Source: JAEMQF01 sp963850525
GTDB lineage: Bacteria; Pseudomonadota; Gammaproteobacteria; Burkholderiales; Burkholderiaceae_C
Reading direction: 5' to 3'
Assembly (NCBI GenBank): GCA_963850525.1
Contig: CAWKLQ010000008.1
Span: 1,736,001 to 1,800,000 of the forward strand
DNA: 64,000 bases
Positions 35,486-45,215 of the stretch are shown here, one piece after another; position 1 is the first letter of the stretch; each line of letters opens with the position of its first letter. The position numbers and the translations under genes are program-made. The notes under the pieces are model-generated. The model worked only from the letters and a program-made list of their open reading frames with translations, was not told where the DNA came from and did not search any database.

Positions 35486-36280
35486 TCAGTTTCTGCCTGC
35501 TGGACTTGAGCTGTCATTCACGGTGGAGATTCCCTTCAGCCGAATCGCGTAACCCTGGTCATGGCGCAAGTCGGCGTAGAGCAACGGACGTTCATACCGA
35601 GCGATCACGCCGCCGACGGTGCGCACGAACTGCTCGGTGCGCTGCACCAGTTCGGCTTCGCTGCCCCGGCCGAGCTCGACGCTCGCGCCCGCGTCGAGCT
35701 GCATCGCCCAGGTGCCGCGCCCCGAGAGGCTCAGCGTCGTGATGCGCATCTTCACGCCTGAAAGCACCGGCGCCAGGCGCTGCAGCAACGCGAGCATGGC
35801 CGGCGCGCTGCCGTCCGGGCCGTGCAAGGTGGGCAGGTCATCGTCTTCCACGTCGCCCAGGTTTGCGGCAAAGACTTCGCCGTGGCTGTTCACGAGCAGG
35901 TCGTCGTCGTTGCCCCACAGCGCCGCCGCGCGGTGCTCTTCGAGGTGCACGGCCAGGCGATTCGGCCAGAGCCGGTAGATCACGGCGTGGCGCACCCAGG
36001 GCGCTTCCTCGAGGGCACGCCGCGCTGTGCCCAGGTCCAGCGTGAAGAAGTTGCCCGTCAGGCCGGCGCGCACATGGGCTCGCAGCGTCGCTGCGCTGTT
36101 GCGCGCCACGTCGCCGTCGATGCGCACCGTGCGAATCCCGAACGTCGGCTGGCGCATCGTCCAGAGCAGAACCATCGCCAGCAGCGCCGCGGCGGCGACG
36201 AGCGCAAGAAACGCAGCGGTCGCGTTCATTGCGCGCACGTCGGCGGGCAGGATCGGCGCAGGGGCGGATGTTCGAGCCAT
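35486..36280 (-). CDS. ftsQ: Cell division protein FtsQ
   Basis: Bitopic divisome protein that bridges FtsA and FtsB/FtsL. 264 residues from ATG 36280. One membrane helix at about 22-42, then the POTRA region starting FGIRTVRIDGDV and the beta domain with WVRHAVIYRLWPNRLAVHLEEHRAAALW. In-frame ATGs at 36292 and 36304 overlap ddl and cannot be excluded. The ribosome-binding site is weak for all three. Confidence 0.92.
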   Translation of the reverse strand: MARTSAPAPILPADVRAMNATAAFLALVAAAALLAMVLLWTMRQPTFGIRTVRIDGDVARNSAATLRAHVRAGLTGNFFTLDLGTARRALEEAPWVRHAVIYRLWPNRLAVHLEEHRAAALWGNDDDLLVNSHGEVFAANLGDVEDDDLPTLHGPDGSAPAMLALLQRLAPVLSGVKMRITTLSLSGRGTWAMQLDAGASVELGRGSEAELVQRTEQFVRTVGGVIARYERPLLYADLRHDQGYAIRLKGISTVNDSSSPAGRN

Positions 36281-36284
36281 CGAA

Positions 36285-37250
36285 TCACGCATCCAGCGCC
36301 GCATCGGCGAGCAGTTGCAGGCACAGTTGCGGGTAGTCGATGCCGGCCGCCTTGGCCGCCATCGGGACCAGCGAGTGCGACGTCATTCCGGGGCTGGTAT
36401 TGAGCTCCAGGAGGAAGGGCTTGCGGTCAGCGCCGCGCAGCATCACGTCGATGCGACCCCAGCCCCTGCATTGCAGGCTGCGGTACGCCGCGAGCGCGAG
36501 CGCCTGCACCTGCGCTTCTTCCGCAGCCGCGAGTCCGCTCGGGCACAGGTAGCGCGTCGCGTCGCTGAAGTATTTGTGCTCGTAGTCGTAATTGCCTGCC
36601 GGCGCGACGATGCGGATCACCGGCAGCGCGCGCGCACTCGCGCCTCTGCCGAGCACGGCGCACGTGAGTTCCTCGCCAGCGATGAATTCCTCGCACAACA
36701 AGTCGGGGTCGTAACGCGTCGCCAGCGCGATCGCGTCTTGCATCTGCGAATAGCCCTCGACCTTGGTGATGCCGATCGACGAGCCCTCGCGCGGTGGCTT
36801 GACGATCAAGGGCAGGCCGAGTTCGTCGGGGACGGCGTGAATGCGCTCGCGCGTCTGCTCCTCGGGGGCCAGGCACACATAGCGCGGCGTCGACAGCTTT
36901 TCCGCGATCCAGACGCGCTTCGTCATGACCTTGTCCATCGCGATCGCGCACGCCATCACGCCGGATCCGGTGTAAGGGATGCGCAGCAGTTCCAGCGCGC
37001 CTTGCACCGTGCCGTCTTCACCGCGCCGGCCGTGCAGCGCGATGAAACAGCGCGCGATCCCTTCGCGCTTGAGCTCCGACAGGTCGCGCTCGGCGGGGTC
37101 GAAGGCGAACGCGTTCACGCCCACCGACGTGAGCGCTGCCAGCACGCCGGCGCCAGACAACTTGGAAATCTCGCGCTCGGCCGACGTGCCGCCCATCAAC
37201 ACGGCGACTTTGCCCAAAGCTTCGACGCCTGTTCCCACGCTGCTGCTCAT
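36285..37250 (-). CDS. ddlB: D-alanine--D-alanine ligase
   Basis: ATP-grasp ligase making the D-Ala-D-Ala end of the peptidoglycan stem. 321 residues. KVAVLMGGTSAEREIS at the start, LHGRRGEDGTVQGALELLRIPYTGSGV in the middle, and RIDVMLRGADRKPFLLELNTSPGMTSHSL at the C-terminus. Its ATG overlaps the murC stop by 4 bp. Confidence 0.97.
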   Translation of the reverse strand: MSSSVGTGVEALGKVAVLMGGTSAEREISKLSGAGVLAALTSVGVNAFAFDPAERDLSELKREGIARCFIALHGRRGEDGTVQGALELLRIPYTGSGVMACAIAMDKVMTKRVWIAEKLSTPRYVCLAPEEQTRERIHAVPDELGLPLIVKPPREGSSIGITKVEGYSQMQDAIALATRYDPDLLCEEFIAGEELTCAVLGRGASARALPVIRIVAPAGNYDYEHKYFSDATRYLCPSGLAAAEEAQVQALALAAYRSLQCRGWGRIDVMLRGADRKPFLLELNTSPGMTSHSLVPMAAKAAGIDYPQLCLQLLADAALDA

Positions 37251-38665
37251 ACGCGCCCCTTCAACAGTTCCAGCACCGACGGCGACACGTTGCCCATCGA
37301 GCCCGCGCCCATCGCGATCACGACGTCACCGGCGCGCGCCTGCTCGGCGATCGCCTGGGGCATCGCGCCGATCTCGTCGACAAAGATCGGGTCCACCTTG
37401 CCCGCGACGCGCAAGGCGTGCGCCAGCGCGCGCCCGTCTGCCGCCGGAATCGGCGACTCGCCAGCGGCGTAAACGTCGGCGAGCAACACCGCATCGGCCT
37501 GGCCCAGCACCTTGACGAAGTCTTCGAAGCAATCGCGGGTTCGCGTGTAGCGGTGCGGCTGGAACGCGAGCAGCACGCGCCGGCCCGGGAAGGCACCGCG
37601 CGCCGCCTCGAGCGTTGCCGCCATTTCGGCGGGGTGGTGGCCGTAGTCGTCGATCAAGGTGAACAAACCACCCCCCGCGGCAGCGTTCACCGGCAGCTCG
37701 CCGAAGCGCTGGAAGCGCCGGCCCACACCGCGGAACTCCGCCAGGCCTTGCACGAGCGGTGCATCCGCCAGCTCGAGTTCGGTCGCCACGCCTATCGTCG
37801 CGAGCGCGTTGAGCACGTTGTGCCTGCCCGGCAGGTTCAGCGTGATGCGCAGGTCTGGCAGCCGCACGCCGTTGCGCCGCTGCGCCGTGAACGTCATCGT
37901 GCCGCCCTCGACCGCGGCGACGTCGACGGCGCGGATCATCGCGTCTTCGCCGAAGCCGTAGGTCACAACCGGGCGCGAAATCATCGGCAACACGGAGCGC
38001 ACGCCGGCGTCGTCGCTGCACAGGATCGCCGCGCCGTAGAACGGCAGGCGATGAATGAATTCGACAAAAGCGTGCTTGAGCCGTGCGAAGTCGTGGCCGT
38101 AGGTTTCCATGTGGTCGGCGTCGATGTTTGTCACGACCGCCATCACCGGCACGAGGTTGAGAAAAGAGCCGTCCGACTCGTCGGCTTCGACGACGATGTG
38201 GTCACCCGAGCCGAGGCGCGAATTCGCGCCCGCCGAATTGAGCCGCCCGCCGATCACGAAGGTCGGGTCCAGACCGGCCTGCGCGAGCACGCTCGCGACG
38301 AGGCTCGTCGTCGTCGTCTTGCCGTGCGTTCCGGCAATCGCGATGCCTTGTTTGAGGCGCATCAGCTCGGCGAGCATCACGGCGCGCGCGACGACGGGAA
38401 TGCGCTGCGCGCGCGCCGCAGCCACTTCGACGTTGTCGCCCTTGACGGCGGTGGAAACGACAACCGCTTGCGCGCCCTGGATGTGTGCCGCAGCGTGACC
38501 CACCCGCACCTTGATGCCCAGGTGAGCGAGGCGCTGCAGCGTCGCGCTGTCGCCCTGGTCAGAGCCCGACACCGTGTAGCCCAGGTTGTGCAGGATTTCG
38601 GCAATGCCGCTCATTCCCGCGCCGCCCACGCCGACGAAATGGATGTGCTTGACGGCGTGTTTCAT
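37247..38665 (-). CDS. murC: UDP-N-acetylmuramate--L-alanine ligase
   Basis: Adds L-Ala to UDP-MurNAc, the first peptide-stem step. 472 residues. Start region MKHAVKHIHFVGVGGAGMSGIAE, ATP loop GTHGKTTTTS, DDYGHHPAEM and QPHRYTRTRD near the C-terminus. ATG 38665 is fixed by the Rossmann start and by its 4-bp overlap with murG. Confidence 0.97.
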   Translation of the reverse strand: MKHAVKHIHFVGVGGAGMSGIAEILHNLGYTVSGSDQGDSATLQRLAHLGIKVRVGHAAAHIQGAQAVVVSTAVKGDNVEVAAARAQRIPVVARAVMLAELMRLKQGIAIAGTHGKTTTTSLVASVLAQAGLDPTFVIGGRLNSAGANSRLGSGDHIVVEADESDGSFLNLVPVMAVVTNIDADHMETYGHDFARLKHAFVEFIHRLPFYGAAILCSDDAGVRSVLPMISRPVVTYGFGEDAMIRAVDVAAVEGGTMTFTAQRRNGVRLPDLRITLNLPGRHNVLNALATIGVATELELADAPLVQGLAEFRGVGRRFQRFGELPVNAAAGGGLFTLIDDYGHHPAEMAATLEAARGAFPGRRVLLAFQPHRYTRTRDCFEDFVKVLGQADAVLLADVYAAGESPIPAADGRALAHALRVAGKVDPIFVDEIGAMPQAIAEQARAGDVVIAMGAGSMGNVSPSVLELLKGRV

Positions 38666-39741
38666 GCGGGCACCAATCGTTCGATCTGGTCCGCAACGCG
38701 CGCCGCGGCATGGGGCCGGGCCAGTGAACGTGCTCTCTCGGCCATTGCGAGGAGGTGCTCTCGCGTCATTTTCGCCAACAGATCTGCAAGTTTGCGTGGC
38801 GTCAATTCGACTTGCGGCAGATGAATTCCGGCGTCTTGCGACGCCAGCCACATCGCGTTGTCGCGCTGGTGCGACGTGGTGCTGACGATTAACGGCACGA
38901 GCATGGCGGCGACGCCGGCCGCACACAACTCGCTCACCGTCACCGCGCCGGCACGGCAGATCATCACGTCGCAAAGCGCAAGTTGCTGTGCCATGTCGTC
39001 GATGAAGGGCGCGACGTCGGCGCGAACGCCCAGGCGCTGGTAGAGCGCGCGAACTTCATCTTGCTGCGCGGCTCCCGTCTGATGCATGACGTGCGGGCGT
39101 TGTGCCTGTGCCAGCAAGGCGAGAGCCTGCGGCACGGACTCGTTGAGCACCTTGGCGCCGAGGCTGCCGCCGACGACGAGCAGTCGGAGCACGCCGTCGC
39201 GACCGGCGAAGCGCTGCGCCGGTGCGGGCAGGGCCTCGATTTCGCTGCGCACAGGATTCCCGGTGACCGCGGCGTTGCGCGCGCGTTTTGCCGCTTCGCC
39301 GGCAAAACCGAAGGCCACACCATCGGCCAGCGGCAGCAGCAACTTGTTGCTGAGCAGCAGCGTCGCGTCGGCGTTCACGAGGTAGAGCGGTCGGCCCAGC
39401 AGCGACGCCATCACACCGCCGGGGAAACACACATAACCGCCCATGCCGAGCACCGCGGCGGCGCGGCGCCGGCGCAGGATTTGCAGGCAGCTCCAGAACG
39501 CCCCAAGCAGGCGCAGGCCACCGGTGAGCGTGTGCAGAAGGCCTTTGCCGCGCACGCCGCTGAATCCGATCGTGTCGAGCGCGATGCCGCTCGGTGGGAC
39601 GAGCCGGTTCTCCATGCCGGTGCGCGTGCCGAGCCAACTCACGCTCCAGCCGCGCGATTGCATTTCGCGCGCGACCGCGAGGCCGGGAATCACATGACCT
39701 CCGGTTCCCGCGGCCATGACGACCAGATGCCGCGAGCTCAT
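38662..39741 (-). CDS. murG: UDP-N-acetylglucosamine--undecaprenyl-pyrophosphoryl-MurNAc-pentapeptide transferase
   Basis: Peripheral inner-membrane glycosyltransferase that makes lipid II from lipid I. 359 residues. G-loop 1 is AAGTGGHVIPGLA, a second glycine-rich loop is VVGGSLGAKVLNE, and the donor site contains CRAGAVTVSELCAAG. Overlaps both ftsW (stop) and murC (start) by 4 bp. Confidence 0.97.
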   Translation of the reverse strand: MSSRHLVVMAAGTGGHVIPGLAVAREMQSRGWSVSWLGTRTGMENRLVPPSGIALDTIGFSGVRGKGLLHTLTGGLRLLGAFWSCLQILRRRRAAAVLGMGGYVCFPGGVMASLLGRPLYLVNADATLLLSNKLLLPLADGVAFGFAGEAAKRARNAAVTGNPVRSEIEALPAPAQRFAGRDGVLRLLVVGGSLGAKVLNESVPQALALLAQAQRPHVMHQTGAAQQDEVRALYQRLGVRADVAPFIDDMAQQLALCDVMICRAGAVTVSELCAAGVAAMLVPLIVSTTSHQRDNAMWLASQDAGIHLPQVELTPRKLADLLAKMTREHLLAMAERARSLARPHAAARVADQIERLVPA

Positions 39742-41021
39742 GCGCGGCCTCCGCGCATGAGCTGTCTGTTCTCGATGTCAACGCGCAAGACGATCGCCAA
39801 GGCAATCAGGTTCATCAAGATCGCCGAGCCGCCGTAACTCATGAGAGGCAAAGTCAACCCCTTCGTCGGCAAGACGCCCAGGTTCACGCCCATGTTGATG
39901 AACGACTGGCCGGCAAACCAGATCGCGATGCCTTGGGCGAACAGTCCGGCGAACAAGCGATCCATCGCGATCGCCTGGCGTCCGATCGCGAAAAGTCGCC
40001 GCGACAGCCAGAAAAACGCGGCGATCACGCACGCCACGCCCACGAGGCCGAGTTCTTCGCCGATCACGGCGAGAAGGAAGTCGGTGTGCGCTTCGGGCAG
40101 GTAGTGCAGTTTTTCGACGCTCGAGCCCAAGCCCTGGCCGAACAGCTCGCCGCGGCCGAAGGCGATCAGCGAATGCGAGAGCTGGTACGCCTTGCCCAGC
40201 GTGTACTTCTCGTCCCACGGATTGAGGTAGGCAAAGATGCGTTCGCGGCGCCATTCGCTGAATGTGATCATGAGCACGAATGCGCCGATGAGCACGGCGG
40301 AGATTAACAGGAACATGCGGCCGTTCACACCGCCGAGGAACAGGATGCCCATCGCAATCGTCGCGATCACGAGAAACGCACCCATGTCGGGCTCGGCGAG
40401 CAACAACAGGCCGACGCCCGCGATCGCCACCGCCATCGGCGCGACGGCGCGGAAAAAGTTCTCCCGCGCATCCATCTTTCGCACCATGTAGCCCGCGGCG
40501 TACATCGCGATGCCCAGCTTGGCGAGCTCGGAGGGTTGAAAGCTGATGGGGCCGAGCGGCAACCAGCGCCGCGCGCCGTTCACGTCTTTGCCGACGAACA
40601 GCACGATCACGAGCAGCAGCAGCGCGGCGACGAAGACTCCGGGCGCGTATTTCTCCCACACCCGAATTGGCACCTGCACCGTGAGCAATGCGGCGACGAC
40701 GGCCACGCCGATGAACATCAGATGCCGCCACATGAAGTAGGTGGCCGTGTAGCGCGCAAATTTGGGGTTGTCGGGCAAGGCGACCGAGGCGCTGTAGACC
40801 ATCACGAGCCCCAGCGCGAGCAAGGCAACGACGACCCACACCAGGGTCTGGTCGAAGCCGAGCAGCCGCACCGCCTGGCCTTGACCGAGGTGCACCTGGT
40901 CGCGAACCGGCAAGGCGTTGCGCCGCCCGGCGAGCGCAGCGACGCGCGCCATGACGGCGCCGATCCAGGCGCGCCAGCCGACGAGACGCAGGCGAATCCA
41001 GGGTTGCGCGGCGGTGCTCAT
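39738..41021 (-). CDS. ftsW: SEDS peptidoglycan polymerase FtsW
   Basis: Divisome glycosyltransferase that polymerises lipid II with FtsI. 427 residues, about ten membrane helices beginning near residue 58. SEDS markers include VYSASVAL, NGARRWLPLGPISFQPSELAKLG, YLPEAHTDFLLAVIGEELG and GLTLPLMSYGGSA. The cytoplasmic N-terminus of about 55 residues is longer than in E. coli. Start is the ATG overlapping the murD stop (TGATG). Confidence 0.96.
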   Translation of the reverse strand: MSTAAQPWIRLRLVGWRAWIGAVMARVAALAGRRNALPVRDQVHLGQGQAVRLLGFDQTLVWVVVALLALGLVMVYSASVALPDNPKFARYTATYFMWRHLMFIGVAVVAALLTVQVPIRVWEKYAPGVFVAALLLLVIVLFVGKDVNGARRWLPLGPISFQPSELAKLGIAMYAAGYMVRKMDARENFFRAVAPMAVAIAGVGLLLLAEPDMGAFLVIATIAMGILFLGGVNGRMFLLISAVLIGAFVLMITFSEWRRERIFAYLNPWDEKYTLGKAYQLSHSLIAFGRGELFGQGLGSSVEKLHYLPEAHTDFLLAVIGEELGLVGVACVIAAFFWLSRRLFAIGRQAIAMDRLFAGLFAQGIAIWFAGQSFINMGVNLGVLPTKGLTLPLMSYGGSAILMNLIALAIVLRVDIENRQLMRGGRA

Positions 41022-42619
41022 CAACTCAACGCTCCGCATTCGTCGGCAAGGGCTCGGTACGCTTGCGCAAACACTTCAGCGCGGTGCCCATAGTTGCGAA
41101 ACATGTCAAAGCTCGCGCACGCCGGGCTCAGCAACACGGCGTCGCCGCGTTGCGCCTGCTCGACGCACCAGCGCACCGCGGCCTGCAGCGTCGCATGGCG
41201 CGCGACGCGTACGTCCAGACCCACGAGTGCGGCTTCGATGTCCGGCGCGTCGCGTCCGATCGTCGCCACGGCGCGCGCATGGCGCTGCACCGGGTCGCGC
41301 AGCGGCGCGAAGTCCTGGCCTTTGCCGTCGCCTCCAAGAATCACGATCAGTTTGGCGGGCACCTTGTCTGCCCCCAGGCCGTTCAGCGCAGCGACGGTGG
41401 CACCGACGTTTGTTCCCTTGCTGTCGTCGAAGAAGTCAACGCCGTTGAGGGTGCCCAGGTGTTCCACCCGATGCGGCTCGCCGCGGTACTCGCGCAAGCC
41501 GTGCAACATCGGCGCGAGTGCGCAGCCGATTGCGTCGGCCAGGGCCAGCGCGGCGAGCGCGTTCGCCGCGTTGTGGCGGCCGCGCACGCGCAGCGCGTCG
41601 GCCGGCATCAGGTGCGTGATGTGCAGGTCTTCGGCCTGCGCAGCGGCCGGGCCGGGCCGCTTGAGCGTCGGCTCGTCGCTGACCGGCGCGCGCGCGAGCC
41701 ACGCCATGCCGTTGTCGGTGACGAGGCCAAAGTCTCCGGCGCGACGCGGCGCGTCCAGGCCGAACCACACCACACGCGGCGGCTCCACGGCGCGCACTTT
41801 CGCAGCGCCGCGCCGTGGCGTCGTGGCCGGCGCGGGCTCGGGAGCGAAGCGTGCCACGCGCGCATCGTCGCGGTTCAGCACCCGGACCGTGCGTGCGCCG
41901 AAGATTCGCGCCTTCGCCGCTTCGTAGCGGGCCATGTCGCCGTGCCAGTCGAGGTGGTCTTGCGTGATGTTGAGCAGTGCGGCAGCGTCGGGCTCGAAAT
42001 CGCTGACGCCATCGAGCTGGAAGCTCGACAGTTCGAGCACCCAGACTTCGGGCAAGGTGGCGATGAAGTCGGCGTCCAGTGGCGGCTGCGGCGCCTGCTC
42101 AGCGAACACGTCGAGCAGGGTCTGCAGCAGCGTCGGGCCGATGTTGCCCGCCATCGCGACGCGTTTTCCGGCACGCGCGATCAACTGTGCCGCCATCGCC
42201 GTCGTCGTCGTCTTGCCGTTTGTTCCCGTGACCGCGACGATGCGCGGCGCGTAACCATGGTCGACGCGCAATTCGCGCAGCGCCTGGTTGAACAGATCGA
42301 GTTCGCCCTGCACCGCGATGCCGGCGTCGCGCGCTTGCTGCAAGAACGGCGCGATTCGCGCATCGCCCGGCGCGAGCCCCGGGCTCTTCAGCACGCGTTG
42401 CACGCCCACAAGAGCCTGCTCGGTCAACGCACCATCGACGCGTTGCGCATCAGGCACGTGTTCAGTGAGCGACGCGGCCTGCGGCGGCCCGTCCTTCGAA
42501 CCCCAACGCGAATCCCAGACGCGCACGTGCGCGCCGAATCGGGCGCACCAGCGCGCCATCGCCAGGCCCGAATCGCCCAGGCCGAGCACGAGCACCGTCG
42601 TATCGCGCAGGTCGTTCAT
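41021..42619 (-). CDS. murD: UDP-N-acetylmuramoylalanine--D-glutamate ligase
   Basis: Adds D-Glu to UDP-MurNAc-L-Ala. 532 residues, roughly 90 longer than the E. coli enzyme. VLVLGLGDSGLAMARW, ATP loop VTGTNGKTTTT and DDSKGTNVGAT are present. The extra length lies mainly between the central and C-terminal parts (an Ala/Pro/Arg-rich segment around APATTPRRGAAKV to LKRPGPAAAQAED), probably a surface loop. Overlaps mraY by 4 bp. Confidence 0.95.
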   Translation of the reverse strand: MNDLRDTTVLVLGLGDSGLAMARWCARFGAHVRVWDSRWGSKDGPPQAASLTEHVPDAQRVDGALTEQALVGVQRVLKSPGLAPGDARIAPFLQQARDAGIAVQGELDLFNQALRELRVDHGYAPRIVAVTGTNGKTTTTAMAAQLIARAGKRVAMAGNIGPTLLQTLLDVFAEQAPQPPLDADFIATLPEVWVLELSSFQLDGVSDFEPDAAALLNITQDHLDWHGDMARYEAAKARIFGARTVRVLNRDDARVARFAPEPAPATTPRRGAAKVRAVEPPRVVWFGLDAPRRAGDFGLVTDNGMAWLARAPVSDEPTLKRPGPAAAQAEDLHITHLMPADALRVRGRHNAANALAALALADAIGCALAPMLHGLREYRGEPHRVEHLGTLNGVDFFDDSKGTNVGATVAALNGLGADKVPAKLIVILGGDGKGQDFAPLRDPVQRHARAVATIGRDAPDIEAALVGLDVRVARHATLQAAVRWCVEQAQRGDAVLLSPACASFDMFRNYGHRAEVFAQAYRALADECGALS

Positions 42620-43794
42620 CGGATTTTCAAACTCGCCAGGCCCACCAGGCACAGCAACATCGTGATGATCCAAAAGCGCACGACGACTTGCGTCTCTTTC
42701 CACCCCGATTTTTCGAAGTGATGGTGCAGCGGCGCCATCCTGAAAATGCGCCGGCCAGTGCCGTAACGCTGTTTCGTGAACTTGAACCAGCCGACTTGCA
42801 GCATCACCGACAAGGCTTCGGCGACGAACACGCCTCCCATGATGCCCAGCACGATTTCCTGGCGCGTGATCACGGCAATCGTGCCCAACGCGCCGCCGAG
42901 CGAAAGCGCACCGACGTCGCCCATGAAGACTTGCGCGGGGTGCGTATTGAACCAGAGGAATGCAAGGCCGGCGCCGGCCATCGCCGCGCAGAACACGAGC
43001 AGCTCGCCCGTTCCCGGGATGTAGGGAAACAGCAGGTACTTGCTCCAGACCGCGTTGCCCGTGATGTAGGCAAACACACCGAGCGCCGAGCCCACCATCA
43101 CGACAGGCATGATCGCCAACCCGTCCAACCCGTCAGTCAAGTTGACGGCATTGCTCGCGCCGACGATGACGAAGTAGGTCAACAGAATGAAGCCGAAGAC
43201 GCCGAGCGGGTAGCTGATGGTCTTGAAAAACGGCACGATCAAGTCGGCCTTGGGCGGCAAGTCGTTCGAAAAACCGCTTTGCACCCAGCGCAGGAAGAGT
43301 TCGAGAACGCGCAGGTTCGACGTCTCGCTCACCGAAAACGCGAGGTACAGCGCCGCGACCAGGCCGATCAGCGACTGCCAGAAGTACTTCTCCTTGGACG
43401 CCATGCCCTCGGGATTCTTGTGCACCACCTTGCGCCAGTCGTCGACCCAGCCGATCGCGCCAAAGCCGAGCGTCACGACCATGACGATCCAGACGAAGCG
43501 GTTGCTCCAGTCGAACCAGAGCAGCGTCGAAACGCCGATGCCGATCAGGATCAGCACGCCGCCCATGGTGGGCGTACCGCTCTTGATGATGTGCTCCTGC
43601 ACACCGTATTCGCGAATCGGCTGGCCGATCTTCAGCGCGGTGAGACGCCGGATCACCCACGGCCCGAACGCCAGGCCGATGAGCAGCGACGTCATCGCCG
43701 CCATCACGGCGCGGAACGTGATGTACTGGAAGACGCGGAAGAAGCCGAACTCCGGCGAGAGCGTCGTCAACCATTGCGACAGGCTAAACAGCAT
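42616..43794 (-). CDS. mraY: Phospho-N-acetylmuramoyl-pentapeptide-transferase
   Basis: Integral membrane enzyme that makes lipid I. 392 residues, ten helices expected. The N-terminus MLFSLSQWLTTLSPEFGFFRVFQYITFR is typical; catalytic Asp-rich motifs are GWVDDWRK and VNLTDGLDGLA, and FMGDVGALSLGGALG plus PLHHHFEKSGWKE are conserved. Starts 23 bp after murF, the only non-overlapping junction between rsmH and ddlB. Confidence 0.97.
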   Translation of the reverse strand: MLFSLSQWLTTLSPEFGFFRVFQYITFRAVMAAMTSLLIGLAFGPWVIRRLTALKIGQPIREYGVQEHIIKSGTPTMGGVLILIGIGVSTLLWFDWSNRFVWIVMVVTLGFGAIGWVDDWRKVVHKNPEGMASKEKYFWQSLIGLVAALYLAFSVSETSNLRVLELFLRWVQSGFSNDLPPKADLIVPFFKTISYPLGVFGFILLTYFVIVGASNAVNLTDGLDGLAIMPVVMVGSALGVFAYITGNAVWSKYLLFPYIPGTGELLVFCAAMAGAGLAFLWFNTHPAQVFMGDVGALSLGGALGTIAVITRQEIVLGIMGGVFVAEALSVMLQVGWFKFTKQRYGTGRRIFRMAPLHHHFEKSGWKETQVVVRFWIITMLLCLVGLASLKIR

Positions 43795-43817
43795 GCCTTC
43801 TCCTGATGATCGACGGA

Positions 43818-45215
43818 TCAGTGGGCATGAGGCACGCCCGCCGAACCCAGCAGCGCAGCGACGATCCGCTCCATTTTCATGAAGCGCGAACCCTTGATCA
43901 GCGCCGACGCGCACTGCGGCGCATCGGCCAAGTCGGCAATCGCATCGTCGACGCGCGCAAAGTGGCGCGCGCCGGGAAATTCTTCGGCGCTGTGCCGACT
44001 GAGGTCGCCCACGGTCCAGAGCACCTCGATGCCACGCTGCACCGCGTAAGCACCGACTTCGCGGTGGAACGCGACGCCCTCACTCCCCACTTCCCCCATA
44101 TCGCCCAGCACGAGCCAGCGCGGGCCGGGCAGATTCGCGAGCACGTCGATCGCTGCGCGCACCGAGTCGGGGTTCGCGTTGTAGCTGTCGTCGACCAGCG
44201 TGACCTTCGCCTGCCCGCGTTGCCAAGTTTGCACCTGCGAGCGCCCTTGCACTGGAACAAACTGCTGCAGGCCTTGCACAACCGCCGTGAAGGGGCAGTC
44301 CGCCGCCAGCGCGCACGCCGCAGCCGCCGCAGCGTTCTTCACGTTGTGCAGCCCGGCCACCGCAAGGCGCAAGCCTGTCGTTCCCGCGGGCGTGCGCAGG
44401 GTCACAGCCCACGCGTCGCCTGACCACGAGGCGCGCGCCGTGACGTCGGCTCGGCCGTCCAGCGCAAAAGTCATCACGGTGCGCCCATGCGCGAGCGTGC
44501 GCCACAGCGGCGCGTACACGTCGTCCGCGGGAAACACCGCGGTGCCCGACGGCCCCAGCGCCTCGATCGCTGCGCCGTTTTCGCGCGCGACGGCTTCGAC
44601 GCCGGCCATGAATTCCTGGTGTTCGCGCTGCGCGTTGTTGACGAGCGCCACGCTCGGCGCGGCCAGCGCAGCGAGCAGGGCGATCTCGCCGGGATGGTTC
44701 ATCCCCAGTTCGACGACGGCGGCGCGGTGCCAGTGCTGCGCGTCCTGGCGCAGGCGCAGGAGGGTGAGCGGCACGCCGATGTGGTTGTTGAAGTTGCCGC
44801 GTGTCGCGAGCGCCGCGTCGCCGTGCCACGCGTAAAGAATCGCGGCGATCATCTGCGTCACCGTGGTCTTGCCGTTGCTGCCGGCGACCGCGATCAGCGG
44901 CAGGGAGATTCGCCTGCGCCAGGCGCCGGCCAGCTCGGCCAGCGCGGCGGCGCTGTCGGTGACGCGCAGGCCTGGCAGCCCGGCCTCTTGCAGGCCGCGC
45001 TCGGCAAGGCCGGCGACGGCGCCGTGGGCGCGCGCCTGGCCGAGGAAGTCGTGCGCGTCGAAGCGCTCGCCGCGCAGCGCGACAAAGAAGTCGCCGTGCT
45101 CCAGGCTTCGCGTATCGCTGTGCACGCGCTGAATGACGGTCTTTGCCGCGACGCCGGGGTCGGCGACGAGCGTCGAGCCCGGCAGCAGCGCGTGCGCCTG
45201 CGCAAGCGTCATCAT
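43818..45215 (-). CDS. murF: UDP-N-acetylmuramoyl-tripeptide--D-alanyl-D-alanine ligase
   Basis: Completes the pentapeptide with D-Ala-D-Ala. 465 residues. DTRSLEHGDFFVALRGERFDAHDF at the N-terminus, ATP loop GSNGKTTVTQM, and DDSYNANPDSVRAAID and GDMGEVG in the C-terminal half. Starts in a 4-bp overlap with murE. Confidence 0.97.
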   Translation of the reverse strand: MMTLAQAHALLPGSTLVADPGVAAKTVIQRVHSDTRSLEHGDFFVALRGERFDAHDFLGQARAHGAVAGLAERGLQEAGLPGLRVTDSAAALAELAGAWRRRISLPLIAVAGSNGKTTVTQMIAAILYAWHGDAALATRGNFNNHIGVPLTLLRLRQDAQHWHRAAVVELGMNHPGEIALLAALAAPSVALVNNAQREHQEFMAGVEAVARENGAAIEALGPSGTAVFPADDVYAPLWRTLAHGRTVMTFALDGRADVTARASWSGDAWAVTLRTPAGTTGLRLAVAGLHNVKNAAAAAACALAADCPFTAVVQGLQQFVPVQGRSQVQTWQRGQAKVTLVDDSYNANPDSVRAAIDVLANLPGPRWLVLGDMGEVGSEGVAFHREVGAYAVQRGIEVLWTVGDLSRHSAEEFPGARHFARVDDAIADLADAPQCASALIKGSRFMKMERIVAALLGSAGVPHAH

